Assembly (NCBI RefSeq): GCF_007035645.1
Contig: NZ_AP019632.1
Coordinates: forward strand, 4,340,001-4,404,000
Origin: Enterobacter asburiae
GTDB taxonomy: Bacteria > Pseudomonadota > Gammaproteobacteria > Enterobacterales > Enterobacteriaceae
Direction: 5' to 3'
DNA length: 64,000 nt
The position numbers and the translations under genes were made by a program. Shown here in pieces: positions 38,455-49,202 of this stretch. Positions within the stretch are counted from its first letter, which is position 1; every line of letters begins with the position of its first letter. The notes beneath the pieces were generated by a model. It saw nothing but the letters and a program-made list of their open reading frames with translations, made no database searches and had not been told where the DNA came from.

Positions 38455-41400
38455 TTACCAGTCCGCGTAAGGGATGAGCGGCTGCGGCGGTAAGTCCATA
38501 TCGCCCTGCCAGCCTGCAGCAGAGTAACGCACATAGATCAGCGCATGGCTTGGGGTATAGTCTTTCGCTTCCTGAATATCCACGCCCATGCCCACAAACC
38601 AGTTGGACGTTACGCGGCGTTCGATAATGGCCCGCGCGGTATAACCCGTGCCTGAGGAGCTGCTGCCCGTTTCCATCACGCCCCGGTCGGTATAGCGGTC
38701 TGGCTCATCGGTCGGGATCAGATTCTGGATCGGGTAGCGCAGTTCGTCTTTGGTTTTCGAGTGAGACCAGGACACCGAGCCGCCCAGCTCCCAGGACCAG
38801 TTCTCCGTGCGTTTACGCCAGGTCACCGGCAGCGCGAAGGAGACATACTCCTGCGGGCTGTAGTAGCCGCCCTGACCCAGGGTATAACCGCTCAGGTCTT
38901 TGTCGTAGTGCCAGAGCATATTGGAGACGCCGACCGTCAGGCGCTCGTTGTTTTTATTAATGAGCTTGTAGTAGTAACCCGTCATCCAGCGGACGCGCCA
39001 GTTATCTTCCACATTTTTACCCGTCAGCGTTTCCGCGTTCAGGCTTGACCAGACGCCGTTCGCTTCCCCTTTGTCATAGCTCATGCTTACGCCGCCACCG
39101 GTGGCACGTACGCCGCCCCAGGTGGTGCCGGTGTTGGTATCTTTTTGCCCGGCGAACGCCAGCAGGGAGCTGGAGATTGGACGGCGATGGGCGTTAACGG
39201 TATAGCCGATGGGGCCCAGATCGCTGCTGTAGCTGATACCGCCCACCACGTCGACGACGTCAAAGCCCATTGGCGTGGTGCCAATATCCATCGCCCAGGT
39301 TTTATTCTGCCAGCCGACGGCGACGCTTGCGCCATTGTCGGACTGATGGGTGTTGCCGCTACACGGCGTTTCGTAGCAGGTCCCCCATTTTGGATCGTAG
39401 GTCCCGTTATTGTTATCAAATGAACCGGCGTCCATGTTGACCAGATCGCTTCTGAAGAACATGCGTCCGTCAGACAGCGGGGCATCCACCTGCAGCATGG
39501 TAGTGTGCGCTTTCAGGTCGGAATAGCCGCCCGTGCCGCTGGAGCCCCAGTAGTCGTGCTGCAGCGTGACGTTAACATCCTGCTGACGGTACAAGTCACC
39601 GGCATCACTGCGCACGCCGCGCTTCAGCCAGTCGTCCTTTTCATCGTTACGCGTCAGGCGGGTGAAACTGTCGTTGTCGGCCGGACGCGTCGTGGTGATA
39701 CCCGTCGACACCATCGCGTCTTTATAGGTTTCCAGCGCCTGCTGAGGCTGACCGTTTTGCGCCTGGAAACGCGCGGCATCACGTAACACCAGCGCGTTTT
39801 CCATGGAGCCGGGCTGCGATTTAGCCTGCGGAATGATTTTGTTGAAGGTCTGTTCTGCGGCAGCGGAATCGCCCAGGCCTGCCTGCGCCATCGCGATCCT
39901 GCGCTGCATGTTGAGCGACAGCGGCTGGCCGTTTTGCGCGGTGGGCAGTTTCGCCAGCTCTGCGCGCGCGGCATCTTTGTCGCCCTGCACGCTGTAAATC
40001 TCGGTCAGGCCGAGGATCGCGTCTTCGTTCTGCGGTTCACGCTGCAGAACGGCGCTGTACGTCGTTTTCGCCGACGCCAGATCGCCACGCTGCTGCGCCC
40101 AGTCCGCCAGCGTCAGGTCGATGCGGGTGGAGGTCGGCTGCTGACGCAGAAGGTTTTCCGCCTCCTGCTCTTTGCCGCTGTCGCGCAGACGGTTGGCGGT
40201 TTCCAGCACCTGATTGCTTTGCAGGCGGTCGGCAAGCTCCTGAATATTGCCGTTCCACTGGCTGCGCGGCAGCGTGTCCAGATGCGCCAGCGCGGCGCGG
40301 TCCTGATCGTTGCCGGAAAGATAGAGCCCGCTGGCGTACACCTGATCCGGGTCGGACGGTTTCTGGCTGGCAAGCTGACGCATCAGGGTATCCGCCTGGC
40401 TGCGCTGACCCGCGCTGTAGAGATCGCGCGAGAGACGATAGGTTATCCAAACGTCGCCGGGAGAGAGCGCCAGACGACGGCGCTGAATCTCTGCCGCCTG
40501 GGCGTATTTTCCCTGATTTTCCAGCTGTTCTGCCTGAGCGGAGAGCTGCTCGTTGGTCAGACTGCGTTCAATATCATCAATGCTCCGGCGCTGGCTGGCG
40601 GAGAGAGACTGGATAAACTGCGAGGCCTTCTCCGGGGACTGCGCGCGGTAAATATTAGCCAGGCCGCGGACCGCATTGCTGTTGCCGCTGTCCATACGCA
40701 GCGCCTGGCGATAGTAACGTTCCGCCGCGTCATTATCTTTACGCGCCGCTGCGGCATCGCCCAGCCCCAGCACGGCATAACTGTCGGTATTGTCGATACC
40801 GCGCGCCTGCTGATAGTAACGTTCCGCCTGCGCAGGGTTATTCGCCTTCAGGGCCGCATCGCCCTGCTGGATCAGCAGCCAGTAGCGGTTGACCTTCAGC
40901 AGACTGTCCCATTTACCCCGGTTATCGCTCTGGGGATCGAGGGCAATCGCCTTTTCAAACTGCGCCACCGCGCGGGCGCGGTCGCCTTTCTGGGAATAAG
41001 CCTGGCCAAGGGCACCTACTGCTTCACTGTCGGCATGGTTGGCGCTGACGGCTTTTTGCAGTTCCGCGACCGCCTTACTTCCCTGCCCGGCATCCACCGC
41101 CGCCAGCCCTTCCGCTTTCGCGCGGAACGCCGGGTCAGCGAGCTGTTTTTGCTGTTCTTCGAGCTGGGCACGCGCCGCCGCGACGCTATCGCCGTCACTG
41201 AATACGCTCAGGTATTTTTGCAGCGCGCTGACGCTGGCGCTGCTGGCAGGCTGGCCTTTGATTTGGTCATACCACATATCAGACGCCTGGCTGCGCCCGT
41301 TGGTCGATTTAGCCATATCCTGCAATACCGCAAAGCCTTCGTCACGGCGTCCGCTCTGGAACAAAAGCTGGGACAGCGTCGCCTGCAGCTGTGTATTTCC

Positions 41401-41937
41401 GGGGCTGCTGGTGTTGATTTTCTTGAGCTGGTTAATGGCCGCATTCCGGCGAGCAGGATCTTTGGCGACCACATTCCAGTATTCCGTCGCCACGTCGCCG
41501 CCCGGCGGGTTGCCGTCAAACAGCTTGTCATAGGCTGCAATCGCCTCCTGCGTGTGTCCCGTGGTGGCGAGCAAACGCGCCTGCTGGAGCTGCTGGCGGC
41601 CATCCGGCGTGGACAGCAGCATCGTGTTGCGTGATGACTGGTATGCACTCGAGCCCGGCGCGATCCCTTTCAGACGATCCAGCTCTTTTTGCGCACCGGC
41701 GTTATCGCCCTGGCGCAGCAGGTAGCGAAAGCGTGCGGCAATGACGTCAGGGTTGTTCGGGTCAATCAGCTCAAGACGGTAAAGCGACTGACGAACCAAA
41801 TCCTCACGCTGTGTCGATTCGCCCAGCCGAACCTGTTCCAGCAGCTGTTTCTGCTGCGGAGAGTTGGCGGCCTCAGCCATCGGCATCAGTGCCAGGCCAA
41901 GCGATAAAGTGAGTAGATTTACTGTGAACTTGCGCAT
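38455..41937 (-). CDS. bcsC: BcsC, cellulose export outer-membrane porin with TPR arm
   Basis: An 1160-residue protein (E. coli 1157). A signal peptide (MRKFTVNLL..., cut near AEA) is followed by a long periplasmic superhelix of TPR repeats (about residues 30-760; for example [30 protein letters not shown]) and a C-terminal beta-barrel (about 800-1160, ending [29 protein letters not shown] split across strands). It guides nascent cellulose through the periplasm and out. ATG 41937 overlaps the end of bcsZ by 19 bases. No frameshift is seen. Confidence 0.96.
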   Translation of the reverse strand: MRKFTVNLLTLSLGLALMPMAEAANSPQQKQLLEQVRLGESTQREDLVRQSLYRLELIDPNNPDVIAARFRYLLRQGDNAGAQKELDRLKGIAPGSSAYQSSRNTMLLSTPDGRQQLQQARLLATTGHTQEAIAAYDKLFDGNPPGGDVATEYWNVVAKDPARRNAAINQLKKINTSSPGNTQLQATLSQLLFQSGRRDEGFAVLQDMAKSTNGRSQASDMWYDQIKGQPASSASVSALQKYLSVFSDGDSVAAARAQLEEQQKQLADPAFRAKAEGLAAVDAGQGSKAVAELQKAVSANHADSEAVGALGQAYSQKGDRARAVAQFEKAIALDPQSDNRGKWDSLLKVNRYWLLIQQGDAALKANNPAQAERYYQQARGIDNTDSYAVLGLGDAAAARKDNDAAERYYRQALRMDSGNSNAVRGLANIYRAQSPEKASQFIQSLSASQRRSIDDIERSLTNEQLSAQAEQLENQGKYAQAAEIQRRRLALSPGDVWITYRLSRDLYSAGQRSQADTLMRQLASQKPSDPDQVYASGLYLSGNDQDRAALAHLDTLPRSQWNGNIQELADRLQSNQVLETANRLRDSGKEQEAENLLRQQPTSTRIDLTLADWAQQRGDLASAKTTYSAVLQREPQNEDAILGLTEIYSVQGDKDAARAELAKLPTAQNGQPLSLNMQRRIAMAQAGLGDSAAAEQTFNKIIPQAKSQPGSMENALVLRDAARFQAQNGQPQQALETYKDAMVSTGITTTRPADNDSFTRLTRNDEKDDWLKRGVRSDAGDLYRQQDVNVTLQHDYWGSSGTGGYSDLKAHTTMLQVDAPLSDGRMFFRSDLVNMDAGSFDNNNGTYDPKWGTCYETPCSGNTHQSDNGASVAVGWQNKTWAMDIGTTPMGFDVVDVVGGISYSSDLGPIGYTVNAHRRPISSSLLAFAGQKDTNTGTTWGGVRATGGGVSMSYDKGEANGVWSSLNAETLTGKNVEDNWRVRWMTGYYYKLINKNNERLTVGVSNMLWHYDKDLSGYTLGQGGYYSPQEYVSFALPVTWRKRTENWSWELGGSVSWSHSKTKDELRYPIQNLIPTDEPDRYTDRGVMETGSSSSGTGYTARAIIERRVTSNWFVGMGVDIQEAKDYTPSHALIYVRYSAAGWQGDMDLPPQPLIPYADW

Positions 41938-43025
41938 TCCTGGCCCCAATCCGGTATTAATTCACCTTTTGCGGTGAAGCGAAAACGATGCTGATCCCAT
42001 CCTTGCCCAAAGAGAGTCAGCACGTAGCTGTAATAGGCATTGTTATCGGGAAAATGGTCCGCAACGCGCTGGCGCTGAACCGCCTGGGCATCACGTTGTT
42101 GTAAAAACGGCAGCATGGCGGCAGAGAACCCGACCGGGCCATTCCCGGTGCGTTTACCCGTCGCCACATCCACTTTCTCCGGCGGCACACCCCGTTTCAT
42201 TGTCTTTGCCGCCATCGGCTGGAAGCGCGTCAGCAGCCGGGCTTTCTGAGGATCTTTATCACTCATCATTCCCACCCAGAGATAAACGCGGATGGCGTCG
42301 TAGCCGCCCACCAGCGATTTATCCTGCTGTAACCGCCAGCCTTTGTTTTTCTGATACTGAACCCAGTCCGGCGAAAACCCTTTCGGCGCGCTCTCCAGCA
42401 GCAGACGCTGATTGGTTTCACGAAGCTGGGTCCACGGGGGACCAAAGCGCGTGAAATAACTCGCTAACTGCGGAGGAAGATAGCTGGGGTTAAAACGCCA
42501 GACGTTTTCATCGGCAAAACCGACTTTACCTGGAAGCAGCATTGCGCCGAGCCCCGGCACTTTCACCACTTCCTCACTGACAATGCGTTTTAGCAGCGCC
42601 TTACCCGTGCGGGTATAGTCCGGATGTTTCCACAACCGGCCCGCTTCGAGCAGAGACCAGGCGATCCAGACATCGGCGTCAGAGGCGGAGTTGGTATCAA
42701 TCACCGCCCACGTCTCTTTATCTTTCTGGCCCCATAGCCAGGCGGGCAGATGGTCGTTGAGATTGCCGCTGGCAAGATTATCGCGCGTCCAGGTCAGCAG
42801 CTGGTCAAACGCGCTGCGATCGTTCGCCGCAAGGGCAAAGAACAAGGCGTAGCTTTGCCCTTCCGAGGTCGTAATTTTGCGCGTGTCGCTGGGATCAACG
42901 ACACGCCCGCCCTCACTGATGTAATCCTTTTTAAACTGCTCCCAGGCAGGCCAGGTACAGGCGGCGCGAAGAGGAAGCGCCGCCAGCATCAACGCTGCTA
43001 ATGCACACCAGCGAAAGGCTTTCAT
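41919..43025 (-). CDS. bcsZ: BcsZ, periplasmic endo-1,4-beta-glucanase (GH8)
   Basis: A 368-residue family-8 glycoside hydrolase, the length of E. coli BcsZ. The signal peptide ends near LRA-AC. The general acid Glu lies in [12 protein letters not shown] (about residue 55) and the other catalytic Asp in [13 protein letters not shown] (about 243). It trims cellulose in the periplasm and is needed for normal export. ATG 43025 gives the usual length; a GTG three bases before is possible. It lies 6 bases after bcsB. Confidence 0.96.
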   Translation of the reverse strand: MKAFRWCALAALMLAALPLRAACTWPAWEQFKKDYISEGGRVVDPSDTRKITTSEGQSYALFFALAANDRSAFDQLLTWTRDNLASGNLNDHLPAWLWGQKDKETWAVIDTNSASDADVWIAWSLLEAGRLWKHPDYTRTGKALLKRIVSEEVVKVPGLGAMLLPGKVGFADENVWRFNPSYLPPQLASYFTRFGPPWTQLRETNQRLLLESAPKGFSPDWVQYQKNKGWRLQQDKSLVGGYDAIRVYLWVGMMSDKDPQKARLLTRFQPMAAKTMKRGVPPEKVDVATGKRTGNGPVGFSAAMLPFLQQRDAQAVQRQRVADHFPDNNAYYSYVLTLFGQGWDQHRFRFTAKGELIPDWGQECASSQ

Positions 43026-43031
43026 CACATC

Positions 43032-45452
43032 TTACTCATCCGGGTTCAGGCGACGACGGCTGATGATACGCAGCAGACGCCACAGCACCCATGCCAGCAA
43101 GACCACGCTGACCGCCGCCAGGATGGCGAGCAGAACCGGATGGTTAGCCAGCGCATACCACAGGCGTTCGAACCACGGCAGATGGCCCACGTAGTACACG
43201 TCGCCCACGCGCAGGCTATTGACGCCGGACTCACGGATCACCGACACGGATCCAAACATCGCGGCACGTTTACCGCTGTCGTTCATGGCCGTATTGAGCA
43301 GTTCATACCCGCGCGGGCTGTCCGCCAGGAGAGCCACCACGCTACGCTGTTCGTTGTAAGGTGACTGGAAGCCCACCACCGCGGCCATTGCCCCCGGAGA
43401 CGTTACGGTCGTCTGCGCGCTGGCCTGACGGTCGTTCATATCCGGCATAATGCTCGGGAACTCGGTCTGACGCAGCGGCGTGTTAACCCAGGACTGGGCC
43501 GCTTTCACCAGCAGATCGATACGTTTGTCATCCTTCAGCTTATCCGGAATAGTGCCGATCACCATGATGTCAGCATCTTTGTTCTGGATCTGGCTGCCAT
43601 CGTCCGTCAACGTGACGTTAATCGCCGGTAATCCCGTCTGTCCCCCAACGGTCGCCATGGTATCCAGCAGGGTCGTGACCTGCCCTTCGCTTGGCGCTTT
43701 TGGCATCACAACGATGGACTCAGAAAGATCGGCCATGCGGCTGAACGGGAAGCCCGCGTTAGCAAAGGCGCGCAGATCCGGCATCGCCAGGAAGTGATAG
43801 TACTTCGAGAAGTCGATGGTCGACTCATCGCCAATCACGACGTGGTTCTGTACGGGCTGGAAGGTGATGCAGTTTTCCGCCGAGCCGCCAGGCATCGGGT
43901 TCATGTACTGGAAGTCAAAGCGCAGCTGGTTTATCGCACCCAGCTTCAGTGCCGGGATGGAGACATCCGTTTTACCGTCCAGCAGCCCCTGCAACACCGG
44001 CAGGCGAAGCATCAGGCGGTTAGTATCCTGCGTGCTTTGCAGGCTGAACGATTGCAGGAACTGGTTGTTCAGGCTGATATCCATGCGCGAGCTGTCTTTG
44101 GTCGCTGGCGCGGTATAACGGTAGTTCAGATTGATATCAATGCCGTTGGTACGCAGCAGATACAGATCCGGCGGCAGATTCAGTGACAGGCTAATCGGCG
44201 CTGGCTCAAGCCCCGTCGCCTGCAGCTGTTCTTCATAGGTTTTCAGTTCGCCAAATGTCACCGCACGGTCGGTACGCACCCAGTTTGGCGCATCATAAGG
44301 TTTACGCGCCAGCAGCGGTTTGACCTCATCCACTACAACGCTGTTGCCACGGAAAAGGACGTTGCCCTGGGCAATCGCTTTTGCGGCCTGCACCAGATCT
44401 TTATCATCACGGCCAAACACCACCAGCAGCTTCACGTACGGGTTTTCCGGGTGGCTTATCATCTCAACGGTCGGCGCTTTGACGTCCGGATGATCGCGCA
44501 GGAAGGCCGGGCGTTTCGCGTTGGTCGCAAACACAATGGCATTTCTGTCCGGCAGTTTGTCATACATCGCCGGGAAGCTCTGTCCACGCCAGCCAGCACG
44601 TGAACCAAACCAGGACGCCACAATGGTGGCCGCCAGCTGCTCGGTCACGTCCGGGGATGATGCAAACACCATCGGCAGCGTGAGCGGACGGTTATCACGC
44701 GGATCGAAGAACGGAACCGGGAATGCCGAGAGATCGTTTTTCAGCGCCAGCGACTGGTAGGTCATCTGCAGCGAGGAGTTACGCCCGACGTCCATCCACA
44801 GCGTGTTGCTGGCAGGGTTTTCGCAGACATCGCGGTAGTGGCCGACAAATTCCAGACGGATACGGTTAAAGTCGGTGATGAACAGCGGGTTGATCGGCAC
44901 CTGCGCCTGGGTTTTCTTGCCCAGCTGCTCTTTGGTGACCGGCAGTACGTCCATCAGCTCATCATTCAGGTAGACCTTCAGCTGAGACTGCGTCGGCAGC
45001 AGAGACGGAGATGGCGTGTATTCCAGGTTCAGCACCGCATTAGAAACGACCTCATCGCTGCGCATGCCAAACTCAATGCCGCCGTTAGGGTTGATGCCGC
45101 GCAGCACCATACTGCCCGGAGGCGGTGCAATTTGCGCGAAGGTCAGCTTCACGTCCCGCGACGGCGCATTGTCCGCAACGACGGGCGCATTCGCCCCCCG
45201 GACGCCCGGCATCACCTGCCCGATGACCTGGCCGTCTGCCGGCAGGGTGTTCCCCTCCGTTGGCTGGTTCGGCATGATATTTTCTGTTTGACCAGGTGCC
45301 GCGGTGACAACCGGATCGGTTGCTTGCGCGACGACAGGTACCGTTGGCGCAGGCGTTGCCGCTGCGTTACCAGGAGCTGCGTTAGCCATTGTTGCGGGGA
45401 GGACATTCATCCCCATTGCCACTGCACATAACCAGGAAAGTTTTGTTTTCAT
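43032..45452 (-). CDS. bcsB: BcsB, periplasmic cellulose synthase subunit
   Basis: An 806-residue protein: signal peptide (MKTKLSWLCAVAMGMNV), a low-complexity Ala/Pro/Thr segment (about 25-85), then alternating carbohydrate-binding and flavodoxin-like domains, and a C-terminal membrane helix (HPVLLAILAAVSVVLLAWVLW) that docks on BcsA. BcsB is needed for BcsA catalysis and guides the polymer to BcsC. The N-terminal low-complexity part is longer than in E. coli. ATG 45452 starts 10 bases after the bcsA stop; a longer frame to 45503 overlaps bcsA and is rejected. Confidence 0.95.
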   Translation of the reverse strand: MKTKLSWLCAVAMGMNVLPATMANAAPGNAAATPAPTVPVVAQATDPVVTAAPGQTENIMPNQPTEGNTLPADGQVIGQVMPGVRGANAPVVADNAPSRDVKLTFAQIAPPPGSMVLRGINPNGGIEFGMRSDEVVSNAVLNLEYTPSPSLLPTQSQLKVYLNDELMDVLPVTKEQLGKKTQAQVPINPLFITDFNRIRLEFVGHYRDVCENPASNTLWMDVGRNSSLQMTYQSLALKNDLSAFPVPFFDPRDNRPLTLPMVFASSPDVTEQLAATIVASWFGSRAGWRGQSFPAMYDKLPDRNAIVFATNAKRPAFLRDHPDVKAPTVEMISHPENPYVKLLVVFGRDDKDLVQAAKAIAQGNVLFRGNSVVVDEVKPLLARKPYDAPNWVRTDRAVTFGELKTYEEQLQATGLEPAPISLSLNLPPDLYLLRTNGIDINLNYRYTAPATKDSSRMDISLNNQFLQSFSLQSTQDTNRLMLRLPVLQGLLDGKTDVSIPALKLGAINQLRFDFQYMNPMPGGSAENCITFQPVQNHVVIGDESTIDFSKYYHFLAMPDLRAFANAGFPFSRMADLSESIVVMPKAPSEGQVTTLLDTMATVGGQTGLPAINVTLTDDGSQIQNKDADIMVIGTIPDKLKDDKRIDLLVKAAQSWVNTPLRQTEFPSIMPDMNDRQASAQTTVTSPGAMAAVVGFQSPYNEQRSVVALLADSPRGYELLNTAMNDSGKRAAMFGSVSVIRESGVNSLRVGDVYYVGHLPWFERLWYALANHPVLLAILAAVSVVLLAWVLWRLLRIISRRRLNPDE

Positions 45453-45462
45453 CGCGTTATCA

Positions 45463-48078
45463 TCATTGTTGAGCCATAACCGGGTCCGCCTGCTTCGCCT
45501 CATCCCGCTCAGGACGACGAGGAATGAACGACACGACCCAGGAAACCAGCGAAGTAAGTGACCGGAAAATTAATTTCACCGACGACGGGGCGAATTCTGC
45601 AAGGTGACGATAGCCACGGAACCCCAGCTTCAGAATATCCAGCAGGCTTTCCAGAGGTTTATCTTCCGGGAAGCTGTCCTGCCAGAGAGCCCACGTATCC
45701 GCGCGGGCAAACGTACACTGCACAAAATCGATATGTTGCTTTTTGGTCAACGGCATCAGCTGCAAACCGACTTCATTGCCCGCCACGCGCACAACCTGCG
45801 TCGGGAAGACATACTCCTGCTGGCCGCGCTTAAGCAGCAGGTTAACTTTCTGGCCTTCCAGCACCTTCGCCTGGCCGTTGATTTTGATCCCCAGACCACC
45901 GTCAGAGAAGTCGTGCACGGTACAGGAGAAGAGGTGGCCATCTTCACGGGCGATCGCCGCAGGCATGCAGATTTCAACGCGATGCGCACGACGAACCTGC
46001 TTGCTCTCCACCGACACCGCCACCGCGCCGCCGAGGATAATCAGGTTGTAGAAGACCCAGGCCATACTCACAAAGACGGTCAGGATTTCGTTTTCCGGGC
46101 CGTAGAAGTAACGCCAGATACCGGCGATGACGCCAACGATATTCAGCAATACCAGGAAGATATACGGACGGGAGATCACCCAGTCGACGTACTCTTCTTC
46201 CACCAGGCCGCCCTTGGCGGTGACGTTAAATTTCCCTTTGTGCGGGTTAATCAGCGCCACCATCGTCGGCGGTGCGATATACCAGGCCAGCACCGTTTCG
46301 TAGATTTCACTCCAGAAGGAATGGCGGTATTTACCCTGTATCTTCGAGTTCGTCAGGCTCGCGTGGATCATGTGCGGCAGAACAAACAGCGCAATCATCA
46401 GCGCCGGGGCGTAAATGATATAAGCGTGAAGGAGCAGGAACGCCAGCGGCGCGGTCAGGAAGATCAGCCGCGGGATACCGGATAAGAAGTGGAACATGGC
46501 GTTGACGTAGCAGAGACGTTGCGCCAGCTTGAGCCCTTTACCAATCAGTGGGTTATCGAGACGGAAAATCTGCACCATGCCGCGCGCCCAGCGAATACGC
46601 TGACCAATGTGCGCCGACAGTGACTCCGTTGCCAGACCGGCAGCCTGCGGAATACGCATATACGCAGAGGTATAGCCACGACGGTGCAGGCGCAGAGAGG
46701 TGTGCGCATCTTCAGTGACCGTTTCGACGGCGATACCGCCAATTTCATCCAGCGGCTTACGGCGGATAACCGCACAGGAGCCGCAGAAGAAGGTGGCATC
46801 CCACATGTCGTTTCCGTCCTGCACCAGGCCATAAAACAGGGTGCCTTCGTTCGGGGTTTTGCGGAAGCGGCCAAGGTTACGTTCAAACGGATCCGGCGAG
46901 AAGAAGTGGTGCGGCGTCTGCATCATGGCCAGCTCTTTCTCCTTCAGGAACCAGCCCATGGTCATCTGCAGGAACGAGCGCGTCGGCACGTGGTCGCAGT
47001 CAAAGATCGAGACAAACTCCCCTGTGGCATACTTCAACGCGTTGTTGATGTTCCCGGCTTTCGCATGTTCGTGAGTCGGTCGGGCGATGTACTCGACGCC
47101 AACCTCCTCTGCGAACTGGCGGAACGCCGGACGGTTGCCGTCATCCAGGATCCAGACCTTGAGCTTGTCTTTCGGCCAGTCGATGCCCAGCGCGGCATAA
47201 ATGGTGTTTTTCACCACGCTCAGATCTTCGTTGTAGGTCGGTACAAAGAGATCAACAGACGGCCACTGCGCGGTGTCTTTTGGCAGCGGAACCGGCTGGC
47301 GGTTGAGCGGCCAAATGACCTGGAAATAGCCCAGTACCAGCACGATCCAGGCGTAGGTTTCGGCAAACAACAGCACCAGGCCGCACACCAGGCTGACCGG
47401 ATCGTCCCAGTTCAGGGTTGAGGTATAACGCCACCAGATGTAGCGACAGGAGACGGTCAACGACAGCACAATCAGCATCAGCGCCGAGAAGCGGCCCGGA
47501 ATACGGCGGACCAGCAGCGCCACACCCCACAGCAGGATCAGGAAGGTGAACTGCGCCAGAGGGTTGAAAGGCTGCGTAATACAGACCAGCGCCAGAATGA
47601 GCGAGAACACGACGATCACGCCGAGGATAAAACGCCGCAGGCCCGGATGCAGATGCCCGAGCTCTTTATGGTTATCCAGATGGCTGGTCTTATCGCTTAC
47701 GCTGTTGGGCAGTCTGTCCAGCCACTGGTGGTAGCGCTCACGTAACTGCTGGACGCGGGAGAAGCTGCGCCAGTGCGGCGTTATTTTCTCTGAGCGGGAT
47801 GACGTGACCACCAGCCAGATGGCCTGAATGAGATATCGCGCCGGATCCAAAGGACGCGGCCGGTTGGGATTAATGTGCGGATATAGCTCACTGTGCCGGG
47901 CACGTATGCGCTGCCAGCGCGGGTGTTCGAGTGGAATAAACATCCAGGCCAGAATCATCCAGAAGCAGCCGAGCGCGGCGCTAAATGCCGAAGCACCGTG
48001 CCGGCGGAAATGCCGGTAATGTTCGCTCAAACGCGAACTGACCGGTGGGATGAGTAACCAGCTGGCGAGACGACTCAT
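45463..48078 (-). CDS. bcsA: BcsA, cellulose synthase catalytic subunit
   Basis: An 871-residue GT2 processive synthase that polymerises UDP-glucose and moves the chain across the inner membrane. Visible motifs: PTYNED, ILDDGN, DCDHVPTR, VTEDAHTS and QRIRWARG (D, D, D, QxxRW), several membrane segments, then a C-terminal PilZ domain with RRAHRVE and DFSDGGLGIKI that binds c-di-GMP. The ATG at 48078 shares an ATGA overlap with bcsQ and has an AGGGAG ribosome site. All catalytic residues look intact. Confidence 0.97.
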   Translation of the reverse strand: MSRLASWLLIPPVSSRLSEHYRHFRRHGASAFSAALGCFWMILAWMFIPLEHPRWQRIRARHSELYPHINPNRPRPLDPARYLIQAIWLVVTSSRSEKITPHWRSFSRVQQLRERYHQWLDRLPNSVSDKTSHLDNHKELGHLHPGLRRFILGVIVVFSLILALVCITQPFNPLAQFTFLILLWGVALLVRRIPGRFSALMLIVLSLTVSCRYIWWRYTSTLNWDDPVSLVCGLVLLFAETYAWIVLVLGYFQVIWPLNRQPVPLPKDTAQWPSVDLFVPTYNEDLSVVKNTIYAALGIDWPKDKLKVWILDDGNRPAFRQFAEEVGVEYIARPTHEHAKAGNINNALKYATGEFVSIFDCDHVPTRSFLQMTMGWFLKEKELAMMQTPHHFFSPDPFERNLGRFRKTPNEGTLFYGLVQDGNDMWDATFFCGSCAVIRRKPLDEIGGIAVETVTEDAHTSLRLHRRGYTSAYMRIPQAAGLATESLSAHIGQRIRWARGMVQIFRLDNPLIGKGLKLAQRLCYVNAMFHFLSGIPRLIFLTAPLAFLLLHAYIIYAPALMIALFVLPHMIHASLTNSKIQGKYRHSFWSEIYETVLAWYIAPPTMVALINPHKGKFNVTAKGGLVEEEYVDWVISRPYIFLVLLNIVGVIAGIWRYFYGPENEILTVFVSMAWVFYNLIILGGAVAVSVESKQVRRAHRVEICMPAAIAREDGHLFSCTVHDFSDGGLGIKINGQAKVLEGQKVNLLLKRGQQEYVFPTQVVRVAGNEVGLQLMPLTKKQHIDFVQCTFARADTWALWQDSFPEDKPLESLLDILKLGFRGYRHLAEFAPSSVKLIFRSLTSLVSWVVSFIPRRPERDEAKQADPVMAQQ

Positions 48079-48827
48079 ACAGAACTCCCTGCATGCTCCG
48101 CCCTGTTGGCGAAGTTCAGCAGACACCAGTTAGCCAGCGTCAGGATCTCTTCTGCCGCCAGTGAATCGCTGCGGTATTCGCCGAGCGGTTGCTTAGACGC
48201 AAGGCATTCCGCCATCCCCTCATCACGATGGATGACAATGGGAAGCAGACGGCGCTGGCTTTGCAGCCAGACCTGATACAGGTCGTCCTGGATCTGGCTG
48301 CCAATGCGCAAATCGTTAATCAGAAGGTGAGCGTTCTGAGGCAGCCCCTGCTGATGCAGGCGGATATGGCAGTTCGCATCGACGTTGACGATGGAAAGTA
48401 TATGATCGCATTGGGCGATTAGCTGTCGGGTGAGCGTGCCGGCGCCGTGCGGCAGATCCAGCAGGATCCACTTGTAGTGCCCCTTTTCTTTCAGGGTTTG
48501 CAGCGCCAGCGTGAACTGCGAAAACAGGCGCTGATACGCGGCTTCATTCTCGCGCTCCGTGGTGGTCAGTTGCCCAAACGGCAGCAGATCGAGCTGGGAG
48601 GTATAGCGCATCCCTGCATCCTGCCAGTCTTTATCATCAAGCAGCGCGCGGGCCCAGCCCTCTTCACGAGAAAAGTCGACGTTAAACGACATACGCAACA
48701 AATTATCGGAGCAGGCGTCAATAACCAGCACCGATTCACCTAAAAGCTGTAATGACCACGCCAGCGCCGCGGTAACTGATGTGGTACCCACACCGCCACG
48801 GACACCCTGTAATCCGAGTATGGCCAT
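48075..48827 (-). CDS. bcsQ: BcsQ, MinD/ParA-like ATPase of cellulose secretion
   Basis: A 250-residue SIMIBI-type ATPase with the deviant Walker A motif GVRGGVGTTSVTAAL near residue 8, close to E. coli BcsQ (YhjQ). It helps place and assemble the Bcs complex, with BcsR, at the cell pole. The frame is complete, unlike in K-12 strains where an early stop silences bcsQ and the genes after it. ATG 48827 has a GGGAG ribosome site; TTG 48830 is less likely. Confidence 0.95.
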   Translation of the reverse strand: MAILGLQGVRGGVGTTSVTAALAWSLQLLGESVLVIDACSDNLLRMSFNVDFSREEGWARALLDDKDWQDAGMRYTSQLDLLPFGQLTTTERENEAAYQRLFSQFTLALQTLKEKGHYKWILLDLPHGAGTLTRQLIAQCDHILSIVNVDANCHIRLHQQGLPQNAHLLINDLRIGSQIQDDLYQVWLQSQRRLLPIVIHRDEGMAECLASKQPLGEYRSDSLAAEEILTLANWCLLNFANRAEHAGSSV

Positions 48828-48838
48828 CAATGGCTCCC

Positions 48839-49027
48839 TTATTGTTGATGGGCGAATTCAGCTAATAACGGCCAGCGTTTAATAGCCGCGGCCAACTGTT
48901 CCCGCTGGGAAATATCGGTGTAATCTATTTCAGGTAAAGAAAAGGCCTGCGTCAGCGCCAGAAAATCGTTTTGGAATGTGTAACCCAGAGTCGAGTCGAC
49001 TGGGGTTCCAGGTTCGTTATTATCCAT
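48839..49027 (-). CDS. bcsR: BcsR, small cellulose biosynthesis regulator
   Basis: A 62-residue protein near-identical in length and C-terminus (ISQREQLAAAIKRWPLLAEFA) to E. coli BcsR (YhjR). BcsR binds BcsQ and controls its ATPase/membrane state within the secretion complex. It is the first gene of bcsRQABZC, 11 bases before bcsQ, and is divergent from bcsE (175-base gap). Confidence 0.93.
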   Translation of the reverse strand: MDNNEPGTPVDSTLGYTFQNDFLALTQAFSLPEIDYTDISQREQLAAAIKRWPLLAEFAHQQ

Positions 49028-49202
49028 TCTTTTTCCATCCCTTTAAGGAAAATCGCACGCTAAAGAAGTTGCGGGGCTTCCTGCCCTGACAAATTTCATT
49101 TACATGCTAAATCTGATGTTCTTTAATTTCAATGTTAGGTTTATTTCTACGCTTTCGCTAGTAAACTGAGATACAGATAAATTAGACGAAAAGAGGGACA
49201 CC